Assembly (NCBI GenBank): GCA_002438635.1
Contig: DJPX01000042.1
Location: 61,771 to 125,770, forward strand
Direction: 5' to 3'
From: Bacteroidales bacterium UBA6401
GTDB lineage: Bacteria; Bacteroidota; Bacteroidia; Bacteroidales; UBA932
DNA length: 64,000 nt
The position numbers and the translations under genes are program-made. A model generated the notes under the pieces. It worked only from the letters and a program-made list of their open reading frames with translations. It was not told the origin of the DNA and did not search any database. Below are positions 51,540-61,755 of the stretch, piece after piece (position 1 is the stretch's first letter; the number at the start of each line of letters is the position of its first letter).

Positions 51540-54071
51540 CTAAAAGTCTTGTTCGATTAGGGTTTTATCAATAACATTAGCCTTTATAATAGGGTTCAAC
51601 TTATCTTCCACATCGAAAATACGAAGGGAAAGAAGTCCCCCACTTGTCGCTTTATTTAAAACTAATTCTATACTAAACACTCTATTACTTGGATAAATAT
51701 CGCTACTATTTAGAACCAATTCTTTTTCTGCCGTGAGTAACTCATTTCCATCATAAACTCCGCATACAATAGTTCGTTCCCTATACTCTGAAGAAATTGG
51801 TTCCTTCTGCACGAGGTTGAATTTAAGACGACTCGATACGACGCTAAGCATAGAATCCACAAGCGTCACGCCTACTTTAGGTTTAGCACCTTCTTTTTGT
51901 ATATGACTGTAAAGCACTGGGATAATCATCTCCTCAAGGGATGCTCCTCCATGAGCAAACGCATATCCCCCGCCCTCCGCGTAGAGTCTATTAGTCCCAT
52001 TAGGCACAGCCACATATCTTCCATCACAAGACATAGAAGAGACATTCTCCATAGGATATTTGGAAATGCCTACAACAGGGGCACTATCACTTGTAATATA
52101 ATACCTACTCTTGCGCTCATCGAAACTGTCTTCTATCTTATGTTTATCCTTCTGCTCGAAGTCCATATCGTTAAATAAAAACCCATGGTCGCTCGTGAGG
52201 AACACATTAGCCACATTACACGAGGCGTGCAGCATAGGGATAAGCTGTTTTAGTTCGTCAATGGCTTCAGCACAAGCCTGAGTGGTTTTCTGCGGATTAT
52301 CATGGGAGATGGAATCAATCGTGTCGTGAAACACATAAACAAGTGGGCTTTTGAATAATTCGCGCTTTTGTGCTACAGAAAGTTTCATAAGCTCACTATA
52401 GTCTATGCACAGCGCATTGGGCTCATACTTTTTAACTTGAGCAATTCGCTTATCCATTGCACTAAGATCTTCTCCATCAACTAAAATAGCGCCAGAATTA
52501 TATATAATCGAAGAATACGGCAGCAAAGTCATTTTACTATATTTGGTTTCCGTAGGAAGTATAGAAAGTGCTGGTTCTAAGTTTGCGCTATGCCTGTCTT
52601 TTCCAAGTTTAGTCATTATTTCAACTGCCACTTCATATCTAAGGGCATCGCTTATAATCACTACCCTTTTAACATTCAAGTCTTTAAGCTTTTCATTATA
52701 GAAATTCTGCTGATGAAGAATACCTTTCATACAAGCCAATTCTTCCCCACTTTCATTTACGCACCTTATCCATTCTTGATTAAAAAGATTACACTCCTTT
52801 GCATATTTTTCATCTGCAAGTTTTTTCAACGAAAGAAGGCTATCGTAAATTGACAGACTCTGATTAATTATTGAAAAACTATTTACAGCCTTACGATAAT
52901 ATGTATCTACGAGGTAAAATACTTCTGTGTATTTCTTTATATAATCTAATGAAGTGCGAAGAGTATATGTACCGATAGATTGGAGTTTCTCATACATAGA
53001 AAAGACACAGGACATAAACCCAATTACGGATCGTAACGCAGATTTATCGAAAAACCGAGACGTCAAGGAACGAAGTTTAGCATTAGCCTGCACGGGAGAT
53101 GTGAACGCACGCTCTTCAATCATAGATTTAAGTATTAAAGAGCCAAGTGTATCGTTTACATAGGAATAATCAGCTCCAGAGCCATACCACTTTATAATAT
53201 TTTCTTCCAATATTTCATCTGCCAATTTTTCTACCGACATAGAAAATTTTTCACTAAGTCCAGGGTGCTCGGTCGCATATTCGAGCAAGCTATTTAGACG
53301 CTGAAGAACAGAAGAATCACTAATTTTATATTCTTTATAATCGTCCGCAGCAGAGACCGGAAGGCCCTGTGTAATAGCATTGTATTTAAACGATTGCGCA
53401 AATCGCTTCATCGGTACAGCGGACATGATATCCATATCATATCCCGCGATATCTTTCATCTTCTCTGCGAGTGCATTTTGTACATCTGCATTTTTACATA
53501 GAAGCTTAACAAATATACTCCTTCTATCAGTCTCGGAATCAAGTCCATATAGACAGGTTAGCCGTATAATCATCTCCGACCAGTCCAAGAGTTTCGTGGC
53601 TCCCAGATAGCCGGAAAGAAGTGCTCGATTACCTATATCAACAGAGAAAATTCCCGGTTTATAAGAATCGGCGAGAAGTTTATCATATTTGGAAAGCTGA
53701 AGTTCAGAAATATGCCTTGCGATATATGGAGCGAATTCGCTACGTATCCCTCTTTGATGCATAAAAGAAATGTAGTTTTCATCACTATAGACGGCATTGG
53801 CTTTCATCTCTCCGTATAATAAAAAGGAGGTTTCGTTTTTATGCGGAGGTAAAACACCCTCGAACATGAGTACAACCTTATCTTCCTGCCAATCATGAGT
53901 AAGGTTATATTTAATTGTAAACCAATTGTCTTTAAAAACCACAAAGCGATATTCCGGCTTCCATTCTGCATTTTCGAGTTCGGCGAGTTTATCTCTTGTC
54001 CCATCGAACACGAAAAGGACTTTTAGTTGCGGATTCCTTTCGAAATATGAATATATTTTGTCTTGTATCAT
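51540..54071 (-). CDS. pglZ: BREX-1 phosphatase-family protein PglZ
   Basis: 843 aa. N-terminal helical half of BREX-specific type, then an alkaline-phosphatase-superfamily PglZ domain (about 468-740): VVIISDALRYE (metal Asp, about 474-480), VFHDTIDSI, FLTSDHGFLFND (Asp/His) and FAHGGASLEEMIIP. PglZ is needed for BREX defence and modification, though its reaction is unclear. A 398-bp gap containing the 50-bp repeats separates it from pglX, while brxL follows after 3 bp. The start is an ATG with no clear Shine-Dalgarno, as usual here. Confidence 0.93.
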   Translation of the reverse strand: MIQDKIYSYFERNPQLKVLFVFDGTRDKLAELENAEWKPEYRFVVFKDNWFTIKYNLTHDWQEDKVVLMFEGVLPPHKNETSFLLYGEMKANAVYSDENYISFMHQRGIRSEFAPYIARHISELQLSKYDKLLADSYKPGIFSVDIGNRALLSGYLGATKLLDWSEMIIRLTCLYGLDSETDRRSIFVKLLCKNADVQNALAEKMKDIAGYDMDIMSAVPMKRFAQSFKYNAITQGLPVSAADDYKEYKISDSSVLQRLNSLLEYATEHPGLSEKFSMSVEKLADEILEENIIKWYGSGADYSYVNDTLGSLILKSMIEERAFTSPVQANAKLRSLTSRFFDKSALRSVIGFMSCVFSMYEKLQSIGTYTLRTSLDYIKKYTEVFYLVDTYYRKAVNSFSIINQSLSIYDSLLSLKKLADEKYAKECNLFNQEWIRCVNESGEELACMKGILHQQNFYNEKLKDLNVKRVVIISDALRYEVAVEIMTKLGKDRHSANLEPALSILPTETKYSKMTLLPYSSIIYNSGAILVDGEDLSAMDKRIAQVKKYEPNALCIDYSELMKLSVAQKRELFKSPLVYVFHDTIDSISHDNPQKTTQACAEAIDELKQLIPMLHASCNVANVFLTSDHGFLFNDMDFEQKDKHKIEDSFDERKSRYYITSDSAPVVGISKYPMENVSSMSCDGRYVAVPNGTNRLYAEGGGYAFAHGGASLEEMIIPVLYSHIQKEGAKPKVGVTLVDSMLSVVSSRLKFNLVQKEPISSEYRERTIVCGVYDGNELLTAEKELVLNSSDIYPSNRVFSIELVLNKATSGGLLSLRIFDVEDKLNPIIKANVIDKTLIEQDF

Positions 54072-54120
54072 ATATGTTGTTGCATGCTTTTCTGTAAGTT
54101 TATCCGTAGAATGCTGTTTT

Positions 54121-54270
54121 GTCGGACAAAACCATTATTTTCTTCACTTTGTCCGATAAAAGTGTATTCCGTCGGATAAAATCATTATTTCTTTCAATTC
54201 ATCCGTGGGAAATTAGTTCCTTCGGATGAAATTGTCATTTCTTACATAATGTCTGTTTTGCGAGACAGAA
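54121..54270. repeat. Degenerate 50-bp tandem repeats with hairpin arms, pglX-pglZ gap
   Basis: Exact 50-bp period: copies at 54121-54170, 54171-54220 and 54221-54270, with a weaker partial copy at 54071-54120. Copy 1 holds TCGGACAAA and TTTGTCCGA, a perfect inverted repeat with a 17-nt loop. Copy 2 holds CGGAT and ATCCG, so the C-G pair has changed to T-A on both sides, as expected for a selected RNA hairpin. On the transcribed minus strand this forms the pglZ leader. No other gene lies in 54072-54469. Confidence 0.7.
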
Positions 54271-54359
54271 AGTTACGATCGGAAGGGCTAGCCGCCCTCG
54301 GCTCTAGAGGGAGGGGCCCACGAAGTGGGAGGGCCTGGTCATGGAGAGTGCACTTTCTG
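54266..54359. mobile_element. 94-bp GC-rich palindromic (REP/MITE-like) element
   Basis: Bounded by CAGAAAGT (54266-54273) and ACTTTCTG (54352-54359), perfect 8-bp terminal inverted repeats. The interior is GC-rich against AT-rich flanks and holds nested hairpins: CCCTC/GAGGG and CCCAC/GTGGG with a GAA loop. No coding signal is plausible. It abuts the end of the 50-bp array. Confidence 0.5.
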
Positions 54360-54469
54360 CGAGCCATATCTTTTTATTTAAAATCAAACATTTATATTTT
54401 CTATTCTATTCCCAAAGCTCAAGAATATTTATAATATAGTTTCAGTCATAATGGGATTACTTATCCTTT

Positions 54470-57400
54470 TCATTTCAGTTTGGCGAGGATATCACCGAAA
54501 AGGGCGTGGTTCACGACTACGCCGTCATCGAGGTCAAAGTTAATGCGTCTTTCCGCCACATCGTGCAATCTGTCATGATATTCCCTACACTCTTCAAGTG
54601 CACCCTCCATTCTTTTAAGTTCTTTTCTTTCTTGTGAAGAAAGATCAGCTTCGTGTTCTTTTTCTTTTGATATACAGCCTTGAAGATATTCCATATAAGG
54701 AAGAAGATACTTCGTGCGTACTTTTTCTGCTGTGTATGGGTTCATACGGTGCATATACACAATAACTTGAAAAGCACCTTTTTTCGAGGCGAAAAGCCAA
54801 TAGATCGGTCTGTTCTGATACATCTTCTTATGGTCTTTCCAGAAGTCTTTTACAAGATAGTCTTCTATATTCCTCCCAAGGCACTGGTCCACATAATTTA
54901 GATTCTGTGTAAGCGTTTCTGCGCCGAAAAGAGTAATGATAAAGTTTACTATTTTCTGCCGAGCATTATCGTCCTCGAATGGATTCTGTGAACTCATTAA
55001 AGGGATGATACCATCATCATCCATGCGAAAGTCCTCTCCACCTACTTTATAGGAGCTTATTTCTTCATCTTTAGGATAATAGGCTATGTTAAGCCCTGGT
55101 TTATCCAGTCTATACCGCCCCATATAACATCCTATAGCATAACTAATAAGCTGCTTGATAAGCACATCGTCGTGCCAGATGATGCTATTATTCTCAATGG
55201 ATATCTCGCCCTGCTGAAGAATAGTGATTTCATCAAGAGGCACATCTGGCTTTAATTCATCTTGAAGTCCATAGATGTCGATAAACTGCCTATTCAACTC
55301 TTCTTCATTAGAATGAAGCTGCATGAACTGTCCCTCCCAGAACTGTTTATATTCATCTACAAGACTTTCGATGCTCTGCGCTATGCCTTTTAATGCCAAT
55401 TCCCCTTCGCCCCTTCGTTTCTTCCATATACGGACCAATTCGTTCTCCCTAAAATCCCACGACGTCTCATGCGCATCCCAATCCTGCTTTGAGATGGAGA
55501 TGTTGGATTTGGATAATAGATTTACATCATCAGTACTATATATTTTAGGAAGAGATAACATGTCTCCTACCAATACATTAAGCGTTGGATTCAACATTTT
55601 TAAAATATATAAAGCTACTTTTGAATTTAAAAAAGCAAGGTCGGCATACAGATCATTAGAAAATAATCCAGAACCACCACCTCCAAATATACTATGATTC
55701 ATATATCTAAATGCTGGTTCCTTTGAGGATATTGAACTCCAAGTCAATCCTTCTTTAAAATAAAATCTTGTATTTTGTGGTCTTGATTTAATCTTTCCAT
55801 CATTACCTCTTAGATTTCTAAGAATAATGCCGTCGTTTTCCCAGTTAACAATATTTATTAAAAGACCATACCATTTTCTTGAACCACCACCTTTACAATA
55901 CGGATACCATGTATAATTAAAACAATCATTCGTGCTATGACATTTAAATCCTATATTATTATAATTTACCTCTGTCCAAATTCTTACAAATCTATCATTA
56001 TCACATGTATCAAGACCTTTTACAGCATTACAAGTATCTTTTAATGATGGACCTTCAAGTGCCCCAATCATTTTTTCACTCACCCAGTACCCGATCGGGC
56101 TACCAGGAATTTTCGTAAAATTACTCTGCAATACATGGGGATAATAAATACGATTCCCATCTTCTGAATAAGTAATATCTAACGCCTCTTTCGTGTAATC
56201 CGAAAATTTGTATTTAAAATCGTGATTAGCAAGTGTCTTTTCAAATAATGTTCTAAGATGCTTCTGATCAAATTCTTGAAAAGTTCGTTCAACTAAACGG
56301 AAATATGTACCTGTTTTTTCTCCTTTGCTATTCTTAATCACAGCCGATGATGCTCCAAAATCAGCACCGAACACACCTCGACTTAAGTGCAAAAGAGACT
56401 GAATACAATTATTTTCAATAATCTTCTTTCTTAACTCTTCGAAAGAACCTAAAAACATCCACGATGGCGGAATGATAAAAGAATAATACCCATTTACGTA
56501 AACCATTTGCATCATACGAAGCACAAAGACGGTAGCGAGATCCGTCTTCCCTTCTTTATAATTGGCCTCCACATACTTGCTAAGTTCAGGATTCATATTT
56601 CCACTTCCCATATAAGGCGGATTGGCCACCACTGCAGTATATTTGTCTGTGAGTGCGATTATAAGATGCATAGATGGTAGTAGCGGTCTTACTTCCGAAG
56701 GAACTATCTGCGCAGAATCCCAGAATGCGGTATTGGCCTTAATCGCACACAGGGTAGAATCCGAAAAGTTAAAGCGCATAATAGAGCCTAAGTTATCTGC
56801 CTGCCCTAAAAGAGAAAGTGCATCAAAAGTCTCTTTAAGAACTACAAGATCAGCATTACGGAAAAATTCCCTAATTAAAGTTTTTATCTGAATGTCAGAA
56901 CATTGTCTAACTATTGGCTCTGGCATAGTTAGAATACGAGGCATCACGCGTGCATCGAGAAAAGATGATTCCTTATGTGCAGCCTTCATAAGAAGTGCAA
57001 AGGAAGAAAGCTGAGCAGCACGAGTATCGATATCTATCCCGAGCAGGTTCTTTCTAAAAATGTTTTCTATCGCCATGCGAGGTGAATAAAACTCCTCCAT
57101 GTACATATCGTAAAGCAGGTCAAAGCCCTCGTTTAGAATATGTCCTGAACCACAAGCGGGATCGAGCAAAGTGTACTCGGTGATCTCGTCCACCTTTAAG
57201 TACGAACCTTCAGACGCAGTGTCTTCGCCGTCCACAAGGTATGTCATTTTAGAGCGAATCGACGAAGAAGGGTTATTATCCAGATAGATGCGTCCTATGG
57301 TATTCTGCACCATGTACTTCACTATCCAGTTCGGGGTAAATATCTGAGTGGCAGCAGGTATATCGTCACTTTGAGCCTTCGCACCTTTCTTGAAGCCGGC

Positions 57401-58132
57401 AAATACCTCGTCCTTTTTCTCGGAGATATAGAACTGGTAAAGCCAGCCGATGAGTTCCGAACGGGTGTAGTCTTCATCGCTGATATACGAGGTACTATTT
57501 AATAAATCTATAAAACCACCTCGTGCGAGGATATGGTCTGGGAGCAAAAGAGCTATGTATTTCTCGATACCGCCGAAGCAGTTATATATCACCGCGTTTT
57601 TTTCACAGAACACTTTAATAAGAAAACGGAATTGTTCTTCTGTCTTTGTAGGGTCCTTAAGAAGGTCGTTGAGTTTTTCGCGTTCATTCTCATTAAGCGG
57701 AAGTGTAAGCATTCCAGATCTTGCTTTGGAGACGATTAGGGGGATTCTCGATTGGCAGTCCACATATTCCATTACTGGTTCGATGAAATGGTTTTTCTGC
57801 ATTATACGTATAGCCACTAATCTATTGAACCATGTGTATGCCGCTTCTTCACATACGTGTTTTATCCCATGAAGACTTATTTTATAGCGAAGCTGCATCC
57901 AGCCTTCAAAGAAGTCTTTATCGTCTATGACTTTGCCTAAAAAGTTAACACCGCCTGCGACGCTTTTAACTTCTCCATTAATATTTATTATACCCCCTTT
58001 TAGAAATTCAGGTGCTTGCGCGACAAGATTACCCTGCGCATCGAAACCGAGAGCATTTAGTCGTTCAATAACCCCTCGTTTAAGGATATTGCGCGAGTTT
58101 ATCGCAAATGTCTTTAATGGTGCTGTGTTCAT
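54470..58132 (-). CDS. pglX: BREX-1 adenine-specific DNA methyltransferase PglX
   Basis: 1220 aa. N-terminal helical region, SAM-binding motif I TLLDPACGSG (321-330), adenine motif NPPY (504-507) and C-terminal target-recognition region of about 600 aa. PglX methylates host BREX sites to mark self DNA. It begins 3 bp after the brxC stop. The gene is full length with no frameshift, which argues that the system is functional; methylation site specificity cannot be read from sequence. Confidence 0.95.
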   Translation of the reverse strand: MNTAPLKTFAINSRNILKRGVIERLNALGFDAQGNLVAQAPEFLKGGIININGEVKSVAGGVNFLGKVIDDKDFFEGWMQLRYKISLHGIKHVCEEAAYTWFNRLVAIRIMQKNHFIEPVMEYVDCQSRIPLIVSKARSGMLTLPLNENEREKLNDLLKDPTKTEEQFRFLIKVFCEKNAVIYNCFGGIEKYIALLLPDHILARGGFIDLLNSTSYISDEDYTRSELIGWLYQFYISEKKDEVFAGFKKGAKAQSDDIPAATQIFTPNWIVKYMVQNTIGRIYLDNNPSSSIRSKMTYLVDGEDTASEGSYLKVDEITEYTLLDPACGSGHILNEGFDLLYDMYMEEFYSPRMAIENIFRKNLLGIDIDTRAAQLSSFALLMKAAHKESSFLDARVMPRILTMPEPIVRQCSDIQIKTLIREFFRNADLVVLKETFDALSLLGQADNLGSIMRFNFSDSTLCAIKANTAFWDSAQIVPSEVRPLLPSMHLIIALTDKYTAVVANPPYMGSGNMNPELSKYVEANYKEGKTDLATVFVLRMMQMVYVNGYYSFIIPPSWMFLGSFEELRKKIIENNCIQSLLHLSRGVFGADFGASSAVIKNSKGEKTGTYFRLVERTFQEFDQKHLRTLFEKTLANHDFKYKFSDYTKEALDITYSEDGNRIYYPHVLQSNFTKIPGSPIGYWVSEKMIGALEGPSLKDTCNAVKGLDTCDNDRFVRIWTEVNYNNIGFKCHSTNDCFNYTWYPYCKGGGSRKWYGLLINIVNWENDGIILRNLRGNDGKIKSRPQNTRFYFKEGLTWSSISSKEPAFRYMNHSIFGGGGSGLFSNDLYADLAFLNSKVALYILKMLNPTLNVLVGDMLSLPKIYSTDDVNLLSKSNISISKQDWDAHETSWDFRENELVRIWKKRRGEGELALKGIAQSIESLVDEYKQFWEGQFMQLHSNEEELNRQFIDIYGLQDELKPDVPLDEITILQQGEISIENNSIIWHDDVLIKQLISYAIGCYMGRYRLDKPGLNIAYYPKDEEISSYKVGGEDFRMDDDGIIPLMSSQNPFEDDNARQKIVNFIITLFGAETLTQNLNYVDQCLGRNIEDYLVKDFWKDHKKMYQNRPIYWLFASKKGAFQVIVYMHRMNPYTAEKVRTKYLLPYMEYLQGCISKEKEHEADLSSQERKELKRMEGALEECREYHDRLHDVAERRINFDLDDGVVVNHALFGDILAKLK

Positions 58133-58135
58133 GGC

Positions 58136-61100
58136 TTATGACACTATTATTTCATCGTTTTGATTAAGTTCAAGAGTAAGTTTTTCTCTAATAGCAGAAA
58201 TATAACTCTCGATTTCTGAGATCTCTGTGATTCTTCGTGCCTTACAGAGGTCTTTTGGACTAAGATATGCTATCTTTTTCGGCTTTGGCTTAGATGGTGG
58301 AACTCCATTGTCTGGCTGTGTATCTGTCGTAGGCTTAGAAGGGATACGAGCATTTATCCACGCCAAGCAGTTCTTCCGAAATTCATCTGTATTGGCATGG
58401 CTTTGAAGTGCATAAAGATTAGTAGTAGAGCACTTTGCATCTATACTGCTTTGATATTGCGTCTTATCGAAAGATACTCCCACCGATGCAGCATAGGAGG
58501 CGAGTTCATCGAGGGTTTCTGCGTATGAAGTGCGGATCTTCTCCTCTAATTCATTTTTAATTTGAGCAAGCTTTACTTTTAAAACTTCCACTCTTTTCTT
58601 ATACTTAGGAAGATCGTTAATAGGATCTGTTTCTGTAAAAATCTGCTGCAAGTCAGTCACTAACTGCTTCCCTTCGTCGTCTTTTATAAACGCAAAATTC
58701 TCTTTGTTACTATCGGCATAATTATAAAACTCAGAAAATGCATTCATTTGTGGACCACGAGCGAATTGAATGATATTCTTACACCTATCCATCATCGCCT
58801 TCCCCACTTCTTTTTCTGAAACTATCCGCTGGAAGAAAACCTGGGGGTCACGCTCAGAAAGCCAGTCATTTTGAACTTTGTGCACAGTGCTTTCAAGTTT
58901 ATTAGATAAAGAATCCACATGATGTAAACGTAAGTCTGCCACTATCTTAGGATACTCCGCAACTATTTTTCTTAGATTAGAATTGGCATCGTCATCGTGA
59001 CAATAATTAAATAATTCTAAACTATCAGTAGGAAAATCCTTAGAATACTCATTAAAGATTTCTCGCCATGCAATAGTAAAATCCTGAACAAGTATAGGGC
59101 TTATCTGGTTAGAAGAAGTAATAGTAAAACTGTTCCTGTCTTTAAGGATATTTTCAGCTATAAAAGATTTCTGCAGATGTGGATTACCCTTATAAGAATA
59201 AGCCCTTTTTTGACGGCGAACGAGTTCATTTACAAAGTAAGTAGTAGCTATCTCACTCCACCCATAAGGAGGCTTATTGAAATTATCAACTACATCTCCG
59301 AGAACCTTCTCTGAAGCACACCTGTTAAGGTAATCCTCGATTTCCTGCTCTGGACGAGTAAGTGGATTCAATGGTCCATATTCGCCACTTTGTATAGGGC
59401 GAAGGATAGACGACCTAAGAGATGAATAATCCTTAGGCACCACTTCATTTACTACATATCCAGCCATAGGATATACTCCCACATAATGCTGCTCGAGAGC
59501 TACTTTATAGCGCTCATTTCCCTTTTTCGATGCTAAGATACTGTCATCCAGACGAGAATTTCCCGAAATGACGGGGCAAGTATCGAGCAATTTACAGAAC
59601 TCTGGGTAGATACTTTCTTTTAAAAGTTCGGCTGCTCTAGCACGGAAGACATCATTGGTTTTAGATCTTTGGTCAGACGAATTAGAAGCATAAGCGTTTA
59701 GATAAACCTGCACTTTGCAGTACCAGAAGAAGTCGTTTCGCAACTTGGAGTTCGACTTATATTCTTCTACTATATAATACACTAGTTTCTTAGGCTCGTT
59801 TTGAAGAATAAAAGCTTCAATATTGGGCTGAGACGCAGCCTCGGTTCTGAATTCTACCAAAAGAGGCGCGTTCGGTCCCCCGATGATGTATCTATCATTT
59901 ATGGATATACCTAAATTAAAAGTGCTTCCGTTAAATGTCACTTTATTATTGAATGTAATATACTTTCCTAATATACCTTTCAAAGAATCTGATATAGCGT
60001 TATTATTAGGACTTTGGCTATTGATAAGCTGATTAACTTCAGATTCTTCTTCGGAAAGGAAACAATACACCTCCGCTTTTCCATCTCGCCTCTGGGTGCG
60101 CACTATGCTGCTTTTCTCAAGATAATTTAGTGCCTTAACAATCCTTTCCTTAAGTTCAAGCTTATTTTGATCGACTTCTGTCATCATAAGAGTGACTATA
60201 TTATCAAGTGTAGCTGGAAAAAGAAGCTTATTATTATCACTGATATTACAGAGCATAAACAGAAGATTTACTACCCTCTGACCAAATGCTTTATCCTCGT
60301 ATGAAACAATGACGGAATTGGCATTTCTAATAGCTTTTTGGCCCTCATTTTTAAGACCGGCCTCGAACATAGTTGTATAAAGCATATCAAAGGATATAAG
60401 GCTTCCAATCTGTTCATTTCTATGGATTTGTGCTGTCTTGTGTGTGATTTTTAGAACTGAGCGTTCATTACCTTTCGATTCCGTATCTATATAAGCGAGC
60501 TTCACAAAGGCATCAAACACATTCATTATCAATTGAAATTGATACGGCACGAATGGGTAGAAATTTATAAAGTCATTCTTGGATGCATATTTACGATACC
60601 CGGTCGGAAGATTGAATTGAGACTCTATAGCAGGGCGATTGGCATCGTAAAACTTTCCAAGCTCAGATAATCCATCTTCGTTTTTTTCAAGAATGCGCTT
60701 CTGGGTGATATACTCCGTGTTTGTTCCTTGAAGAGGTACACGAGTTTGGAAGCGTCCAAGAATTTTGCCATATTGGTCTGAAGTGCTTGTAATACTGCAT
60801 GTGTCAAGCACTTCAGAAAGATCCTGCTGCGCAGTACATCCCACCCATACCTTCTTGTTGCAATCTTTCGCTATAGTAGTTACAATCTGTTGAAGTTGAA
60901 GAAGAAGCTGCTGGCGAGAGCCTATGAATTGGCTTACCTCATCTATAAAGAAAATAAGACGATAGTTATCCCCCTTAAACTCTACATACCTTTTCAACTC
61001 TTCGCTAAGACGCTCTGGAGTAGCATCAAGTGAATCCTTTGCAATTTTAGGGCGCATAACATCAATAGAAAAATCTGCCACCTGTGCTGCCTTTTCCATG

Positions 61101-61753
61101 ACATAGTCTAACTCTGTAATGGCAAGGGACTCTGCATCTTTTTCCCAATCAAAACCATCTTCAGCAATAGCCTCCTTAAATTCATCGTACTTTCCTTTTT
61201 CTTTAAGTGGCTTCTCCAAATACTGCGCAAGCGAAATATTAAATTTGTTAAAGCCACGTAAACCATTGAATTCTTCCCAGAGAGCCTTGGCAAATGTAGT
61301 CTTGTTGTCGGTGTTGTTTCCTATCTTGTCTCCTATATTAAAGAGTATGGTGTCAATTTCTGCTTTTTTAATCCAATCGGCTAAGTCCATAAAATCTGCC
61401 AATGTCGGCTCAAGTTTACTCTTCGGATTCAGAAGAGGGTCGAATTCATCCTTAACAGACTCAATCATACGTTCAAGTGCCTGATCACGATGCTGTTTCG
61501 TAAGACAGAAATTCAGATATTTTAAAAAGTGCGATTTTCCTGAACCATAGTAACCACTTATCCAGATTCCACAGTGATCATACTTCCTATTCCGCACATC
61601 GTTCATAACCTTGTATAAATAATTAAGAATTTCATCTGTGAAAACATATTCCTCTATTTCGACCCGTACTGTCTGTGCATTATTATCGGTAACGGATACC
61701 GCAGGGTTTAGCGGACGGTTAATATCATGTTTATAAAAATGTTCTATTGTCAT
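58136..61753 (-). CDS. brxC: BREX P-loop ATPase BrxC
   Basis: 1205 aa. Large ATPase with Walker A ISGYYGSGKSHF (65-76) and Walker B LIFFIDEVSQFIG (about 280-292), then a long helical region with a charged coiled coil near the C-terminus. BrxC is a core BREX protein, probably an ATP-driven motor or scaffold that links to PglX and PglZ. It begins 2 bp after brxB and ends 3 bp before pglX. Confidence 0.94.
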   Translation of the reverse strand: MTIEHFYKHDINRPLNPAVSVTDNNAQTVRVEIEEYVFTDEILNYLYKVMNDVRNRKYDHCGIWISGYYGSGKSHFLKYLNFCLTKQHRDQALERMIESVKDEFDPLLNPKSKLEPTLADFMDLADWIKKAEIDTILFNIGDKIGNNTDNKTTFAKALWEEFNGLRGFNKFNISLAQYLEKPLKEKGKYDEFKEAIAEDGFDWEKDAESLAITELDYVMEKAAQVADFSIDVMRPKIAKDSLDATPERLSEELKRYVEFKGDNYRLIFFIDEVSQFIGSRQQLLLQLQQIVTTIAKDCNKKVWVGCTAQQDLSEVLDTCSITSTSDQYGKILGRFQTRVPLQGTNTEYITQKRILEKNEDGLSELGKFYDANRPAIESQFNLPTGYRKYASKNDFINFYPFVPYQFQLIMNVFDAFVKLAYIDTESKGNERSVLKITHKTAQIHRNEQIGSLISFDMLYTTMFEAGLKNEGQKAIRNANSVIVSYEDKAFGQRVVNLLFMLCNISDNNKLLFPATLDNIVTLMMTEVDQNKLELKERIVKALNYLEKSSIVRTQRRDGKAEVYCFLSEEESEVNQLINSQSPNNNAISDSLKGILGKYITFNNKVTFNGSTFNLGISINDRYIIGGPNAPLLVEFRTEAASQPNIEAFILQNEPKKLVYYIVEEYKSNSKLRNDFFWYCKVQVYLNAYASNSSDQRSKTNDVFRARAAELLKESIYPEFCKLLDTCPVISGNSRLDDSILASKKGNERYKVALEQHYVGVYPMAGYVVNEVVPKDYSSLRSSILRPIQSGEYGPLNPLTRPEQEIEDYLNRCASEKVLGDVVDNFNKPPYGWSEIATTYFVNELVRRQKRAYSYKGNPHLQKSFIAENILKDRNSFTITSSNQISPILVQDFTIAWREIFNEYSKDFPTDSLELFNYCHDDDANSNLRKIVAEYPKIVADLRLHHVDSLSNKLESTVHKVQNDWLSERDPQVFFQRIVSEKEVGKAMMDRCKNIIQFARGPQMNAFSEFYNYADSNKENFAFIKDDEGKQLVTDLQQIFTETDPINDLPKYKKRVEVLKVKLAQIKNELEEKIRTSYAETLDELASYAASVGVSFDKTQYQSSIDAKCSTTNLYALQSHANTDEFRKNCLAWINARIPSKPTTDTQPDNGVPPSKPKPKKIAYLSPKDLCKARRITEISEIESYISAIREKLTLELNQNDEIIVS

Positions 61754-61755
61754 GG

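Noticed and set aside
54121..54270. CRISPR array
   Set aside because: Repeats are degenerate with no unique spacers between conserved units; the whole 50-bp period diverges together, and no cas gene is near.
54249..54434. 61-aa plus-strand ORF
   Set aside because: It reads through the GC-rich palindromic element; composition (Arg/Gly-rich) is what hairpin DNA gives, with no RBS or family.
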